Assembly: GCF_900116665.1 (NCBI RefSeq)
Contig: NZ_FPBK01000011.1
Location: 1-64,000, forward strand
Direction: 5' to 3'
DNA length: 64,000 bases
Source of the DNA: Pustulibacterium marinum
GTDB taxonomy: Bacteria > Bacteroidota > Bacteroidia > Flavobacteriales > Flavobacteriaceae
Program-made: the position numbers and the translations under genes
Notes under the pieces: generated by a model
Told to the model about the DNA's origin: nothing
Database searches by the model: none
The model's input: only the letters and a program-made list of their open reading frames with translations
In this document: positions 18,246-28,200 of the stretch, in pieces
Numbering within the stretch: position 1 is the first letter of the stretch
Layout: each line of letters begins with the position of its first letter

Positions 18246-18915
18246 GTTGCCATTTATATCCCAAGCCGTAAACGGTTTTGATATAATCATCTGCCCCGGC
18301 TGTGGTGAGTTTCTTTTTTAAATTTTTAATATGAGCATACACAAAATCATGATTGTCTAGCATATCCGCCATGTCGCCACTTAAATGTTCGGCTATGGCA
18401 CTTTTACTGAGAACTTTGTTTTGATTCCCGATTAGATAAAGGAGTAAATCTAGTTCTTTTTTGGTAATGTCCAATGTATTTTGATGTACCATAACCGTTT
18501 TAGCCATGACATCAACCGCTATTTCATTAAAGACGATCAGGTTATTACCCTGAAAGTTTTTTCTGCGAATCAAGGCTTGCATTCGAACAAGAAGTTCTGA
18601 AAGATGAAAGGGTTTGGTCAGGTAATCATCAGCGCCCAATTGGAATCCTTCGATACGTGTTTGTAACGTTTCTTTGGCTGAAATAATGATAACCCCTTCG
18701 GTTTTATGGAGTCGCTTTAGTTCTTTCAAAATATCAAAACCATCCCCATCCGGCAACATCAAATCCAGTAAGATACAATCGTATTCATAAATACCGATTC
18801 GATCCAGAGCATCGCTTGTTGTGGTTACATTTTCACAATGTACTCCGTTGGATTTAAAGTAATCGTTGATACTCTTTACGATTCCCGGCTCATCTTCAAT
18901 TAACAGTATTTTCAT
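18238..18915 (-). CDS. OmpR/PhoB-type response regulator (system 1)
   Basis: A 225-residue DNA-binding regulator. The receiver domain (1 to about 118) has the acidic pair in IEDE, the phospho-acceptor Asp in CILLDLMLPDGDG and the Lys in LTKPFHLSELL. The C-terminal winged helix (about 128-222) ends KTVYGLGYKW. It is transcribed divergently from the second PAP2 gene. The intergenic region contains a palindrome, GAATT-TCTAG-AATTC at 18952-18966, that could be an operator. It is close in sequence to the second regulator of this locus at 21609, so the two systems are probably paralogues. That second copy is interrupted; this one is intact. Confidence 0.92.
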   Translation of the reverse strand: MKILLIEDEPGIVKSINDYFKSNGVHCENVTTTSDALDRIGIYEYDCILLDLMLPDGDGFDILKELKRLHKTEGVIIISAKETLQTRIEGFQLGADDYLTKPFHLSELLVRMQALIRRKNFQGNNLIVFNEIAVDVMAKTVMVHQNTLDITKKELDLLLYLIGNQNKVLSKSAIAEHLSGDMADMLDNHDFVYAHIKNLKKKLTTAGADDYIKTVYGLGYKWQHG

Positions 18916-19100
18916 GGTTGTAAGTTAGAAAAACAATTTTGAAGAAATTTAGAATTTCTAGAATTCATATCATGAAAATCAACTCTTTGTATGACCAGTT
19001 AAGGTTAGTTGAAAATAAAAGTGAAATCTGATACGTAAGAAAATCAATTCAGATTTAATTCAAAATTGAAAGCTAGTTTTGACTACAAATTGAGAGAATT

Positions 19101-19895
19101 ATGAGGTGTCGAGTTATAAGTTTACTAGTCATAACAAGTGTTTTGGTAAGTCCTGGATTTGCTCAAACAAAGAGTCGAGATTCTCTGTATACTTATCATG
19201 AATCGATGCTCGATTTTTCCATGGAATCTTTGGTGATTCCGGTTACCTTGATCGGATACGGAGCTGCAGGACTCGAAAATGACCATCTAAAATCGTTGAA
19301 TCTTGAGATTAGAGAAGAGATGGAGGAACATCATGGGGGTGAAAAAATAGGGATTGATGATTTCTCACAATATGTACCTGCTTTGAGTGTCTATGGATTG
19401 AATTTGATAGGCGTTGAGGGAGCACATAGTTTTAAAGACCGAACGATTGTACTGGCTACCTCATATCTGATTATGAGTAGTACTGTGTTAAGTCTAAAAA
19501 AAATAACGCATGTACAACGGCCGGATGGCTCTACCTACAATTCGTTTCCATCTGGGCATACCGCTACGGCATTTTTAGGAGCCGAATTTCTTTATCAGGA
19601 ATATAAGAACGAATCTCTTTGGTATGGAATTACCGGATATGCCATTGCGGCAGGAACCGGATATCTGAGAGTTTATAATAAAAGGCATTGGCTTACAGAT
19701 GTCTCGGCAGGAGCCGGTATCGGTATTCTCAGTGTAAAACTGGCATACTGGTTATATCCGAAGATTGATCAGCTATTAACGGGGTATAAACCCATTGATG
19801 GATATACCGAAACCCGACCTAGAACTATGCAAGCCATGGTACTTCCATTTTATAATCGGGAACAGTTGGGTTTGGCGGCGGTCATTAATTTTTAA
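19101..19895 (+). CDS. Exported PAP2-family phosphatase
   Basis: A 264-residue protein with an N-terminal signal segment ending near FAQ (residue about 22) and the three PAP2 motifs: KKITHVQRPDGS, FPSGHTATAF and RVYNKRHWLTDV. The lower hydrophobicity and signal peptide set it apart from the first PAP2 protein and suggest a periplasm-facing enzyme, perhaps of LpxE/LpxF type acting on lipid A phosphates. It is divergent from the system 1 regulator and is followed after 22 bases by the TSUP permease gene. It therefore probably heads an operon. The substrate is not determinable from sequence. Confidence 0.88.
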   Translation: MRCRVISLLVITSVLVSPGFAQTKSRDSLYTYHESMLDFSMESLVIPVTLIGYGAAGLENDHLKSLNLEIREEMEEHHGGEKIGIDDFSQYVPALSVYGLNLIGVEGAHSFKDRTIVLATSYLIMSSTVLSLKKITHVQRPDGSTYNSFPSGHTATAFLGAEFLYQEYKNESLWYGITGYAIAAGTGYLRVYNKRHWLTDVSAGAGIGILSVKLAYWLYPKIDQLLTGYKPIDGYTETRPRTMQAMVLPFYNREQLGLAAVINF

Positions 19896-19917
19896 AAACA
19901 ATATAAACTTTTGATGT

Positions 19918-20961
19918 ATGTGGATGGTTGTATGGATATTGTTGGGTACGTTGATTTCCTTTTGGATTAGCGCCGTATGTGGGGGAGGAGCAAGTTTATT
20001 GTTGATTCCCTTGCTATCAAGTGTATTACCGGGAGCCCAAATAGCTCCGGCGCTTACCTTGGGAACCTTTACCAGTTCGGCTTCCCGATTGTATGTTTTT
20101 AGAAAAAATATATGTTGGCAAATTGTACGTTATTATGTACCAGCAGCATTGCCAGCAGTTTGGTTAGGAGTATGGGCATTAAAATTCATTAACCCGATAT
20201 ATCTTCAGTTTTTTATGGGGTTCTTTCTCTTATTGAACCTGAAACAATTTTTGACTTCTCAAAAGAAAGATAGACCAGAAACCATCCGTAAGAAATCCAA
20301 AAATAGGTTGCTGATAATTGGCGTTTTAGCCGGTTTTATCAGTGGAGTTACCGGAGCAACAGGACTTTTATTTAATCGTTTTTACCTGACTTATGGTTTA
20401 AGCAAAGAAGAAGTAGTAGCCACCAGAGCAGCCAACGATATCATTTTACATTTGATTAAAATCGGACTGTATGCCAGTATGGGATTATTTACCATCAAGG
20501 CATTTGGATTTGGAGTATTGATAGCACTAGCGGCAGTGGTTTCTTCTTTTACCATTACCTATATATTGCCTCACATATCCGAACGTTTGTTTCGCAATAT
20601 AGGACATATAGCCATGGGGATTTCAGGAGTTTTGTTGCTTATTCATACCGGAAAAACCATATATACAAAGGATCGACCATCCATTTCTTTTCAACGGGAT
20701 TGGGATGTAAATCCATCCTATGAGGCGAAGTTTCAGTGGAGAGAAGACACATTTTCTTTGGAATGGAACCCGGGAAAGGTATTACTCATAGAAACCTCAA
20801 TTTCTTTTGAAGAAATACCGGATAGACTTCAAAATTCAGTGAAATTAATGGTAGATGATGCTTCCCGAATTGTGTATGAAAAGATACACAGTACGACGGG
20901 GGTCTATTACGAAATCCATTATACCAAGCATAAAATTAACTACAAACAGACTCTAAAATAA
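19918..20961 (+). CDS. TSUP (TauE/SafE) permease with C-terminal PepSY-like domain
   Basis: A 347-residue protein. Residues 1 to about 245 are a TSUP-family permease with seven to eight helices and the typical duplicated motifs (AVCGGGASLLLIPLL near the start, GFISGVTGATG in the second half). The remaining 100 residues are soluble. The pattern W-D...YEAKF.W...FSLEWN, then EIPDRLQNSV, then GVYYEIHYTKHKINYKQTL follows that of PepSY-like (DUF2874) proteins. I know of no standard TSUP protein with this tail. TSUP proteins export or import sulfur compounds or other organic anions. Two free-standing PepSY-like genes occur downstream. The domain call is by eye. Confidence 0.8.
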   Translation: MWMVVWILLGTLISFWISAVCGGGASLLLIPLLSSVLPGAQIAPALTLGTFTSSASRLYVFRKNICWQIVRYYVPAALPAVWLGVWALKFINPIYLQFFMGFFLLLNLKQFLTSQKKDRPETIRKKSKNRLLIIGVLAGFISGVTGATGLLFNRFYLTYGLSKEEVVATRAANDIILHLIKIGLYASMGLFTIKAFGFGVLIALAAVVSSFTITYILPHISERLFRNIGHIAMGISGVLLLIHTGKTIYTKDRPSISFQRDWDVNPSYEAKFQWREDTFSLEWNPGKVLLIETSISFEEIPDRLQNSVKLMVDDASRIVYEKIHSTTGVYYEIHYTKHKINYKQTLK

Positions 20962-20964
20962 ATC

Positions 20965-21567
20965 ATGAAGACAACTGATGTGATAGAAAAAGTAGCTGAA
21001 TATGTAACCGATCGTTTTAGCAAGCTTTCAATTAAAGAATTTTCATTTCATAATATCATGCATACCCGGGCAGTGGTTTCCCATGTAAGAGGACTTGGAA
21101 GAAGTCTTGAATTGGAAGCCAAGCTTATGGAAGAATTGATCATAGCAGCTTGGTTTCATGATATAGGATATGTTATTTCTCCGGAGAATCACGAACAGGA
21201 AAGTGTTCGAATAGCACACGAATTTTTAATATCAGAGAATTATCCTGCCGATTCGATAGCGAATATTGAATCCTGTATAATGGCCACACAAATGCCACAA
21301 AGACCAAATTCCTTAATGGCAATGATACTTTGTGATGCCGATTTGTACCATTTGGGAGGAACCGACTATTTCTTTTGGCAAATGCTGCTTCGACAGGAGT
21401 GGAAGCAGGTTTGGAACAAGGAGTATGATGATGTTCAATGGCATACCTTGAATTTAAACTTCTTACAAGATCATGCATACTTCACAGAGTTTGGGAAAAA
21501 CTACTTAGAACTGAGTAAACAGGAAAACATCCTAAAAATCAAATATATTTTAGCAGCTATAGCTTGA
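20965..21567 (+). CDS. HD-domain phosphohydrolase
   Basis: A 200-residue cytoplasmic protein of the HD superfamily. The metal ligands are visible in order: H in FHNIMHTRAVV, HD in AAWFHDIGYV, and D in LCDADLYHLG. HD enzymes of this size hydrolyse nucleotides or nucleotide second messengers, and the specific substrate cannot be told from sequence. It starts three bases after the TSUP gene, so it is certainly in the same operon, and a response regulator gene follows. A link between envelope modification and nucleotide signalling is possible but speculative. Confidence 0.85.
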   Translation: MKTTDVIEKVAEYVTDRFSKLSIKEFSFHNIMHTRAVVSHVRGLGRSLELEAKLMEELIIAAWFHDIGYVISPENHEQESVRIAHEFLISENYPADSIANIESCIMATQMPQRPNSLMAMILCDADLYHLGGTDYFFWQMLLRQEWKQVWNKEYDDVQWHTLNLNFLQDHAYFTEFGKNYLELSKQENILKIKYILAAIA

Positions 21568-21608
21568 AATAATTTTTTTAAGGGAATCATATTTTTAAAA
21601 GAGAACCT

Positions 21609-22286
21609 ATGAAAATTTTGATTGCAGAAGATGCAGTAGAACTTAGAAATTCAATTATTACGTATCTGACCAGAGATGGTCATTTATGTGAAATAGCTTC
21701 CAATCATTTAGAGGCACTGTATAAAATTGATGTATACAGCTATGATCTGGTTTTATTGGATATTAATTTAATAACCGGTAGTGGACTCAGAGTATTGTAG
21801 CAGTTAAAGAAGGACAAAATTGAAGTGGCTGTTATTATTATTTCAGCCAACAATTCTTTAGAGGATACATTAGAAGGATTGGATTTGGGAGCCGATGACT
21901 ATTTGACCAAACCTTTTCATTTGGCCGAATTGAATTCCCGGATTAAGGCTGTCCTAAGACGGGGAAAATTCGGAGGAAACCATACCGTTGTATGTAATGA
22001 AATTACCGTAAATACACTGGCGAAAACAGTTTATGTTGTGGGGGAATTGATTGTTTTAACCAAAAAAGAATATGACCTGTTGTTGTTTTTTATAACCAAT
22101 CAACGACGAGTATTATCCAAAGAAATGATTGCCGAACATTTATGGGGTGATCAAAGCGATTTGGTTGACAATTTTGATTTTATATATGTACATATCAATA
22201 ATCTGAGAAAAAAACTAACCACTTCCGGGGCAAAGTACATAGAAACCGTTTATGGGAGTGGTTATAGGTTTGTCGCAACGAATTAA
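21609..22286 (+). pseudogene. OmpR-type response regulator interrupted by in-frame TAG (system 2)
   Basis: The frame encodes a receiver plus winged-helix regulator but contains TAG at 21798-21800, codon 64. The same frame continues without shift, QLKKDKIEVAVIIISAN, to a normal C-terminus ending YGSGYRF. In the system 1 regulator the aligned residue is Lys (LKELK), so one A-to-T change from AAG would create the stop. The phospho-acceptor Asp (VLLDINL) lies before the break, and the KPFHLAEL motif and DNA-binding domain lie after it. A GTG at 21825 could restart translation, giving a regulator without the first half of its receiver. Sequencing error, readthrough or a recent pseudogene are all possible. 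Confidence 0.85.
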
Positions 22287-22287
22287 T

Positions 22288-23553
22288 ATGAAAAAAGCAG
22301 CTAAAAAAATACCTCTGATACGCAAAGCTTCAGGAAATTTTATTCAGATAAGTTTGGTATTGATGATTTTAAGTACATCAGCTTTGTATTTCTACGTAAA
22401 TAATTTGTTGCAAAGGGAAGAGGAGGAGGAGTTGTATTCCACAACTGCCAGAATTTCAGCTGTTTTAGAGAAGGAAGATTTGGATTTACAATTAAGTCCA
22501 ATGGTAGAAGTTAGAAAGGTATCAGGATACAAACCGGAAATACTAAAAGATACGATCATTTATGATCCTTCTCAAAGAGAAATGGAAACCTTTCGCGAAT
22601 TAATATCTTATCAAAAAATCAAGGGTCAATATTATCAGATTTCGACGAGGACTTTAGTTGTGGAATCGGACGAAGTGCTTTTTGCTATTGTAGTAAGTTA
22701 TATCATTATTATTTTGATCATGTTTGTTTTTTTGTATTACTTCAATCAAAAGACAAGTTCCAAACTTTGGCAGCCTTTTTTTGCCAATTTACAGACCATG
22801 AAAGCATTTTCTATTCATGCTGAATTCCCCATAGAGACTGTGGATAGCGATATATTGGAATTCACAGAATTAGGGGGTGAAATAGAGGTACTCACAGAAA
22901 AAGTAAGAGCTGATTATCGCAATTTGAAACAATTTACCGAAGATGTTTCGCATGAATTGCAAACGCCTTTAGCCATTATTCAAGCGAAAATCGAGAATAT
23001 GCTTAATGAAGGACTCTTAAACAATCAACAGTATCAATCGCTCACATCCATTCAACGTGACATTTACAGATTAACCCAGTTAAATAAGCGCTTGACTTTG
23101 CTTACCAAAATTGAAAATAACCAATTTCTGAAGATACAGCCAATATATTTGCATGTCATATTAGAACAATTAATTGCAAATCTCTCTGAAATTTCACCCG
23201 TTAGGATTGATTATTTTTCTCAGGCAACCCCTGATGTAACCATGGATGTTTACCTAGCAGAAATACTCTGTTCCAACTTAGTTTCCAATGCTATCAAGTA
23301 TAGCTATAGTTCTCAACCTATAACGGTTAAACTGGACAAACATCAATTGGTCGTATCCAACTATGGAAAAAATCCAATTCATCATCCCGATAAATTGTTT
23401 ATAAGGTTTTATAAAGAATCAGAAATTAACAGGGCTACGGGTCTTGGACTGGCCATTGTAAAACGTATTTGTGTTCTCTATGGATTTAACATTACCTATT
23501 CTTATAAAGAGGATAAACACATTTTTTCTGTTGAATTTGATTCATTTATTTGA
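22288..23553 (+). CDS. Sensor histidine kinase (system 2)
   Basis: About 421 residues. Membrane helices near residues 18-38 and 130-152 enclose a small periplasmic sensor. The cytoplasmic part has the H-box EDVSHELQTPLAIIQAK, the N-box NLVSNAIKYSY and the G-box ATGLGLAIVKRI. I chose the ATG at 22288, directly after the regulator stop; the longer GTG frame overlaps the regulator. It is a paralogue of the system 1 kinase by layout. Its cognate regulator is broken by a stop codon, so either signalling is lost or it acts through the intact system 1 regulator. The PepSY-like genes downstream are probable targets or partners. Confidence 0.88.
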   Translation: MKKAAKKIPLIRKASGNFIQISLVLMILSTSALYFYVNNLLQREEEEELYSTTARISAVLEKEDLDLQLSPMVEVRKVSGYKPEILKDTIIYDPSQREMETFRELISYQKIKGQYYQISTRTLVVESDEVLFAIVVSYIIIILIMFVFLYYFNQKTSSKLWQPFFANLQTMKAFSIHAEFPIETVDSDILEFTELGGEIEVLTEKVRADYRNLKQFTEDVSHELQTPLAIIQAKIENMLNEGLLNNQQYQSLTSIQRDIYRLTQLNKRLTLLTKIENNQFLKIQPIYLHVILEQLIANLSEISPVRIDYFSQATPDVTMDVYLAEILCSNLVSNAIKYSYSSQPITVKLDKHQLVVSNYGKNPIHHPDKLFIRFYKESEINRATGLGLAIVKRICVLYGFNITYSYKEDKHIFSVEFDSFI

Positions 23554-23639
23554 AATAATGGGATTTACAGGAATACTTAAGAAGAACTTTAGATTCTGTA
23601 TGTAGTTTTAATCATTATTAACTTCTAAAGATAAAGAGT

Positions 23640-24122
23640 ATGAATAGCGTAAGGGCAATCTCAATAGCGGGAATTATAGGTGTGGTCATTTTATCATGTT
23701 TATTTTCCTGTGAATCGGATCCGGAAGTACCTTCAAAAGTGGAAAATGCTTTTGTAGAACGATTTCCCACAGCCGAAAAAGCACATTGGGATAAAGAAGA
23801 TGCTACCCAGTGGGAAGCAGAATTTATATGGGAAGGAAAGGAATATTCAGCCAATTTTGCAAATGATGGTACTTGGAAGGAAACTGAATATGAAATTAAA
23901 GAAACGAACCTTCCGGAAAGCTGTAAGAAGACGCTCTCGGAAAAATTCCCTGAGTATACAATAGAAGAAACTGCCGTTTCAGAAACCATAGATGGTGGTT
24001 TTTATGAAGTTGAAATAGAAAAAGGTGAAGTATCTTATGAGGTATTACTTGCTCAAGATGGTAAGATACAGCATCAGAAAAAGAATGTAGCTGAAGGTGA
24101 AGAGGATGAAGAAGAATATTAA
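23640..24122 (+). CDS. PepSY-like (DUF2874) lipoprotein
   Basis: A 160-residue exported protein with a lipobox-like LFSC near residue 24 and two PepSY-like repeats. The first has AHWDKEDATQWEAEFIW followed by EYSANFANDGTWKETE. The second has LPESCKKTLSEKFPEYTIEE followed by GGFYEVEIEKGEVSYEV. The C-terminus is an acidic tail. PepSY-like proteins of this kind are periplasmic or membrane-anchored and are often found beside two-component genes in Bacteroidetes; their role is unclear. It lies 87 bases after the system 2 kinase and is followed by a second, shorter relative. Confidence 0.85.
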   Translation: MNSVRAISIAGIIGVVILSCLFSCESDPEVPSKVENAFVERFPTAEKAHWDKEDATQWEAEFIWEGKEYSANFANDGTWKETEYEIKETNLPESCKKTLSEKFPEYTIEETAVSETIDGGFYEVEIEKGEVSYEVLLAQDGKIQHQKKNVAEGEEDEEEY

Positions 24123-24212
24123 ATGAGAGAGGTCAAATGTTGTATACCGGAGGGTGATTATTTTTTCGCAATTTTTTAGTTAAGAATCACCCTCTTTTTT
24201 AAATCTTCCAAA

Positions 24213-24695
24213 ATGAAACAAGTCTTTTTTAAAAACCGGTTCTCGTTAGTATTGATTGCTTTATTCTTTCAGTCTTGCCATAATTCGGTTCCGGATCAAG
24301 TTCAATATACGTTTTTGAATACCTTTGGGAAGGCACAAGAGGTTAGTTGGACACAGCAATCTCCAGGACTATGGGTAGCCCGGTTTTACGAAATGAAATT
24401 CCATTACAAAACTGCCTATTTTAATTCCTTCGGAGCATTGTTAATGGTTGAAATACCATTGGAAGATGAGCAAGTAGTTCCTGAATTAACAGTACTGATA
24501 AATCAAGAATTTCCGAAAAGTACTTGTCTAGAAATTTATAAAAGAACTTTACCCCAAGGTGAATGTAGTTATTTAGTGGAACTGGAACAATACGGAGTCG
24601 TTTTTGGTGTGGTATATAAGGAAGGAGTAATTGTTCAAGTGATTCCGTCGGATGATGAAAGGTTTACTTCTCGTATAGAGGTAGAGAATGATTGA
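24213..24695 (+). CDS. Divergent PepSY-like lipoprotein
   Basis: A 160-residue exported protein with a lipobox-like FFQSC near residue 22. The body keeps the PepSY-like rhythm: VSWTQQSPGLWVARFYEM, then FNSFGALLMVEIPL, then INQEFPKSTCLEIYK, then ECSYLVELEQYGVVFGVVY. It is clearly related in layout to the preceding lipoprotein but diverged in sequence. The spacing of 90 bases and the terminator after it suggest it ends the transcript that starts at the second PAP2 gene. A periplasmic sensor or inhibitor role is a guess. Confidence 0.75.
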   Translation: MKQVFFKNRFSLVLIALFFQSCHNSVPDQVQYTFLNTFGKAQEVSWTQQSPGLWVARFYEMKFHYKTAYFNSFGALLMVEIPLEDEQVVPELTVLINQEFPKSTCLEIYKRTLPQGECSYLVELEQYGVVFGVVYKEGVIVQVIPSDDERFTSRIEVEND

Positions 24696-24765
24696 TACAT
24701 TTAGAATGAATAAGAGATTGGATGCAATTATTTAGTTTAATATTCTAATGGTTGGATTAGTAGGG

Positions 24766-24792
24766 AGTACAGCATTTGGCTGTGCTTTTTTT
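24766..24792 (+). terminator. Intrinsic terminator after PepSY-like genes
   Basis: AGTACAGC (24766-24773) pairs with GCTGTGCT (24779-24786), with one T-G pair, then a T-run to 24792. Confidence 0.8.
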
Positions 24793-25279
24793 GATTTATA
24801 TTTAAGATTTACCTGATATATTGAGCTAATGCCTGTTTAAAATTAGATTTTAATTATTTAAAATGGGAATTACTTATTTTGTTTGAAAATAGTTATTTTT
24901 TATTTTGAAAGAACTAGATTTTACCATGGTTAAAGCGTAATGAATATATCAAGAGTTTTTGATAAATCTTTAAAGTTCTTATGACTCGCTCAATACATCG
25001 GAGATTTTAAAAGAGATATTGATTAAGACTAAGTAAAAGGTTTGTGGTCAGATTTAGTATTTTTGCGCTTAAAGTATATGTATTTTATTTATATCCATTC
25101 ATAATTATTAGAGTAGTCAACTGATTCTATTTTAGAAATAAACCACGTAAACGTCATGTTGTTGTTAATATAAGAGTAAAGATTAGTGATATACTATCAT
25201 TTTTTTATGTAAACAAGTGATAAATTTAACAGCTAACGAAATCGTTTTAGTCGTCCATTAGCTAACTAAATATTTAATT
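24793..25279. other. AT-rich leader region upstream of susC
   Basis: No gene is visible in this 487-base stretch. A possible promoter element TATTTTTG (25058-25065) fits the Bacteroidetes -7 consensus TAnnTTTG and would give a leader of roughly 210 nucleotides before the susC start. No anti-sigma or regulator gene is present. No riboswitch was recognised. Confidence 0.4.
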
Positions 25280-28200
25280 ATGAATTTACAAATCAAGTAC
25301 GAACGTTTATTACTAAGCTGTTTGCAAAGATATTTGCTGTTCAGTTTGGTAATGTTTTTTGCAGGTGGTCTCTGTCATTCGGCTTTTGCTCAAGATCAAG
25401 AAATCACCCTAACTGGAACAGTAATAGCAGAAGGAGACAAGATTCCTTTAATGGGAGCTTCGGTGGTAGAAAAGAATACTTCTAACGGTACAGCAACTGA
25501 TTTTGATGGAAATTTTACCTTAAAAGTAACCAGTGCAAATGCTGTTTTGATTGTTTCTTACGTAGGTTTTAAAACAAAAGAAGTCCCTTTAGACGGTCAA
25601 ACAACCATTCAGGTGAATCTTCAAGAAGATAATTTGCTAGAAGAAGTTGTGGTTGTTGGTTACGGAACACAAAAGAAAGTGAATTTAACAGGTGCTGTTG
25701 GCTCTGTAGATTCTGAAGTTTTTGAATCAAGGCCGGTACAAACAGCAGCAGATATGCTCCAAGGAACTATAGGAGGTTTAAACATTACATCTACTGGTGG
25801 TAGTTTAGAAAACAGAGCAAGTATCAACATTCGTGGTGTGGCTACCATTGGTGCAGGTTCAACCGGCGGGCCGTTGGTTTTGATAGATGGTATGGAAGGG
25901 GATATCAATGCTATTAACCCGCAAGATATTGAAAGTGTATCGGTTCTTAAAGATGCTGCCGCTTCTTCTATTTATGGTTCAAGAGCTCCGTTTGGTGTTA
26001 TTTTGATTACTACTAAAAAAGGTGTTAAAGGTATTCCTGCCGTAAATTATAGCAATAGTTTCAGGATTTCATCGCCTATTAATATGCCCGATATGATGGA
26101 TTCGTATTCATTTGCTTTATTCTTTAACGATGCAAACATTAATGGGGGAGCCAGTCCGTTTTTCAATGATGAGTGGTTGCAAAGAATTCAAGATTATCAA
26201 AGTGGTCAATTAACAGCTACAACCATTGTAAACCCAAACAATCCTCAGCGTTGGATGGATGGATATGCTGGCGGAAATGCCAATGTAGACTGGTACGATG
26301 CTTTGTACCGAGACAGTTCTTTTTCTCAAGAGCACAATATGAGTGTTCGTGGTGGAGGAGAAGCGATTACATATTATTTTTCAGGAAACTATTTAGATCA
26401 AAAAGGGTTAATGCAATTTAATAGAGATTTGTTTAAAAGATATACCACCACTATTAAATTAGATGCTAAGCTAACAGATTGGGCCAAAGTAAACGTAAGT
26501 ACCCGTTTTGTACGTGAAGATTTTGGAAGACCTTCTGCATTAAACGATGGTTTTTTTCAGGATTTAGCTCGTCAGGGATGGCCAACATTACCTATTTATG
26601 ATCCTAATGGATTCATGTATTCGTCACCTTCACCTGCATTAGGCATTAGAGATGGAGGTAGAGATGAATCTCAAAAAGATTGGTTATATCAGCAAATTCA
26701 ATTAGTGCTGAACCCCATAGAAGGTTGGGAGATTTTTGGAAACTTTAATTACCGAACTCAGAATGATTTTAGACATTGGGATGTATTGCAAACCTATAAT
26801 CATGATGTTGACGGAAACCCTTATCTATACAATTTAAATTCAAACGTACACGAATACGCTTATAGAGAAAACTACTTTACTACAAACCTTTACACAAAGT
26901 ATAGCAAAACGTTTAACGAAAAACACAATGCTGAAATTATGGTGGGGATGCAATCAGAACTTAATAAGTATCGCAATATCACTGCCGAAAGAGCAGGAGT
27001 AATCATAGCTTCTTCTCCAGTGTTAGATCTTACTTCAGGAACTGATAGTAACGGAAACATTGTAGCACCTTATGTTGCAGGGCAATATCAAAACTGGGCT
27101 ACACAAGGTTTCTTTGGTCGTTTGAATTATGATTATGACGGAAAATATTTATTAGAAGTAAATGCTCGATACGATGGAACATCCAGGTTTAGAGATGATT
27201 TACGTTGGAAAATGTTTCCTTCTTTCTCTCTAGGGTGGAATATTGCTAACGAAGATTTTTGGTCTAATATTTCAGAAGATGTAAACATGTTGAAATTGAG
27301 AGGATCTTGGGGAGAATTAGGAAATCAAAATACCCAAAATTGGTATCCAACGTATGTAACTATGCCTGTTGGGACGGCCAATGGTAGTTGGTTGATTAAT
27401 GGTGCACAGCCAAACACTTCAAATGCACCAGGATTGGTAAGCCAAAGTATGACGTGGGAGCGTATTCAATCTTTTAACTTAGGGGTAGATTTTTCAGCAT
27501 TTGATAATAAACTAACAGCAAGTTTTGACTGGTTTAACAGAAAAACTTTAGATATGGTTGGTCCGGCTCCAGAACTTCCTGCAATTTTAGGAGTAGGCGT
27601 ACCAGATACCAATAATACCGATTTAGAAACTTATGGATTTGAGTTTACAGCTTCTTGGAAACAGCGCTTTGAAAGTGGTTTTGGTTACCAAATTCAGCTA
27701 ACATTATCAGACTCTCAAACAAAAATCACACGTTATCCTAATTTAACGGGAGATTTAGGAACATACAGACAAGGGCAAATGATGGGGGAAATTTGGGGAT
27801 ATGAAACTATTGGTATAGCACAATCTGACGAGCAAATGCAATCTCATTTAGAAAGTTTGCCAAACGGAGGACAAGATGCCTTAGGTAATCAATGGGCTGC
27901 AGGAGATATTATGTATCGTGATTTAAATGGCGATGGCAGAATTGATAGTGGAGCTTATACAGAAGGCGATGCGGGCGACATGAGAAAAATAGGAAACAAT
28001 ACACCAAGATTTCCATTTTCATTTACTTTGAGTGCCGATTACAAAGGTTTTGATGTCAGAGCTTTTTTCCAAGGAATTATGAAAAGAGATTACTGGCAAG
28101 GTAGCTACTATTTTTGGGGAGCTTCTTCTTCCGGAATTTGGTGGTCAACTGGTTTTGAACAGCACAGAGATTATTTTAGACCAGATGCAGATCATCCACT

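Noticed and set aside
23618-23989. A 123-codon minus-strand frame
   Set aside because: It is antisense to the first PepSY-like lipoprotein, which has a signal peptide and recognisable repeats.
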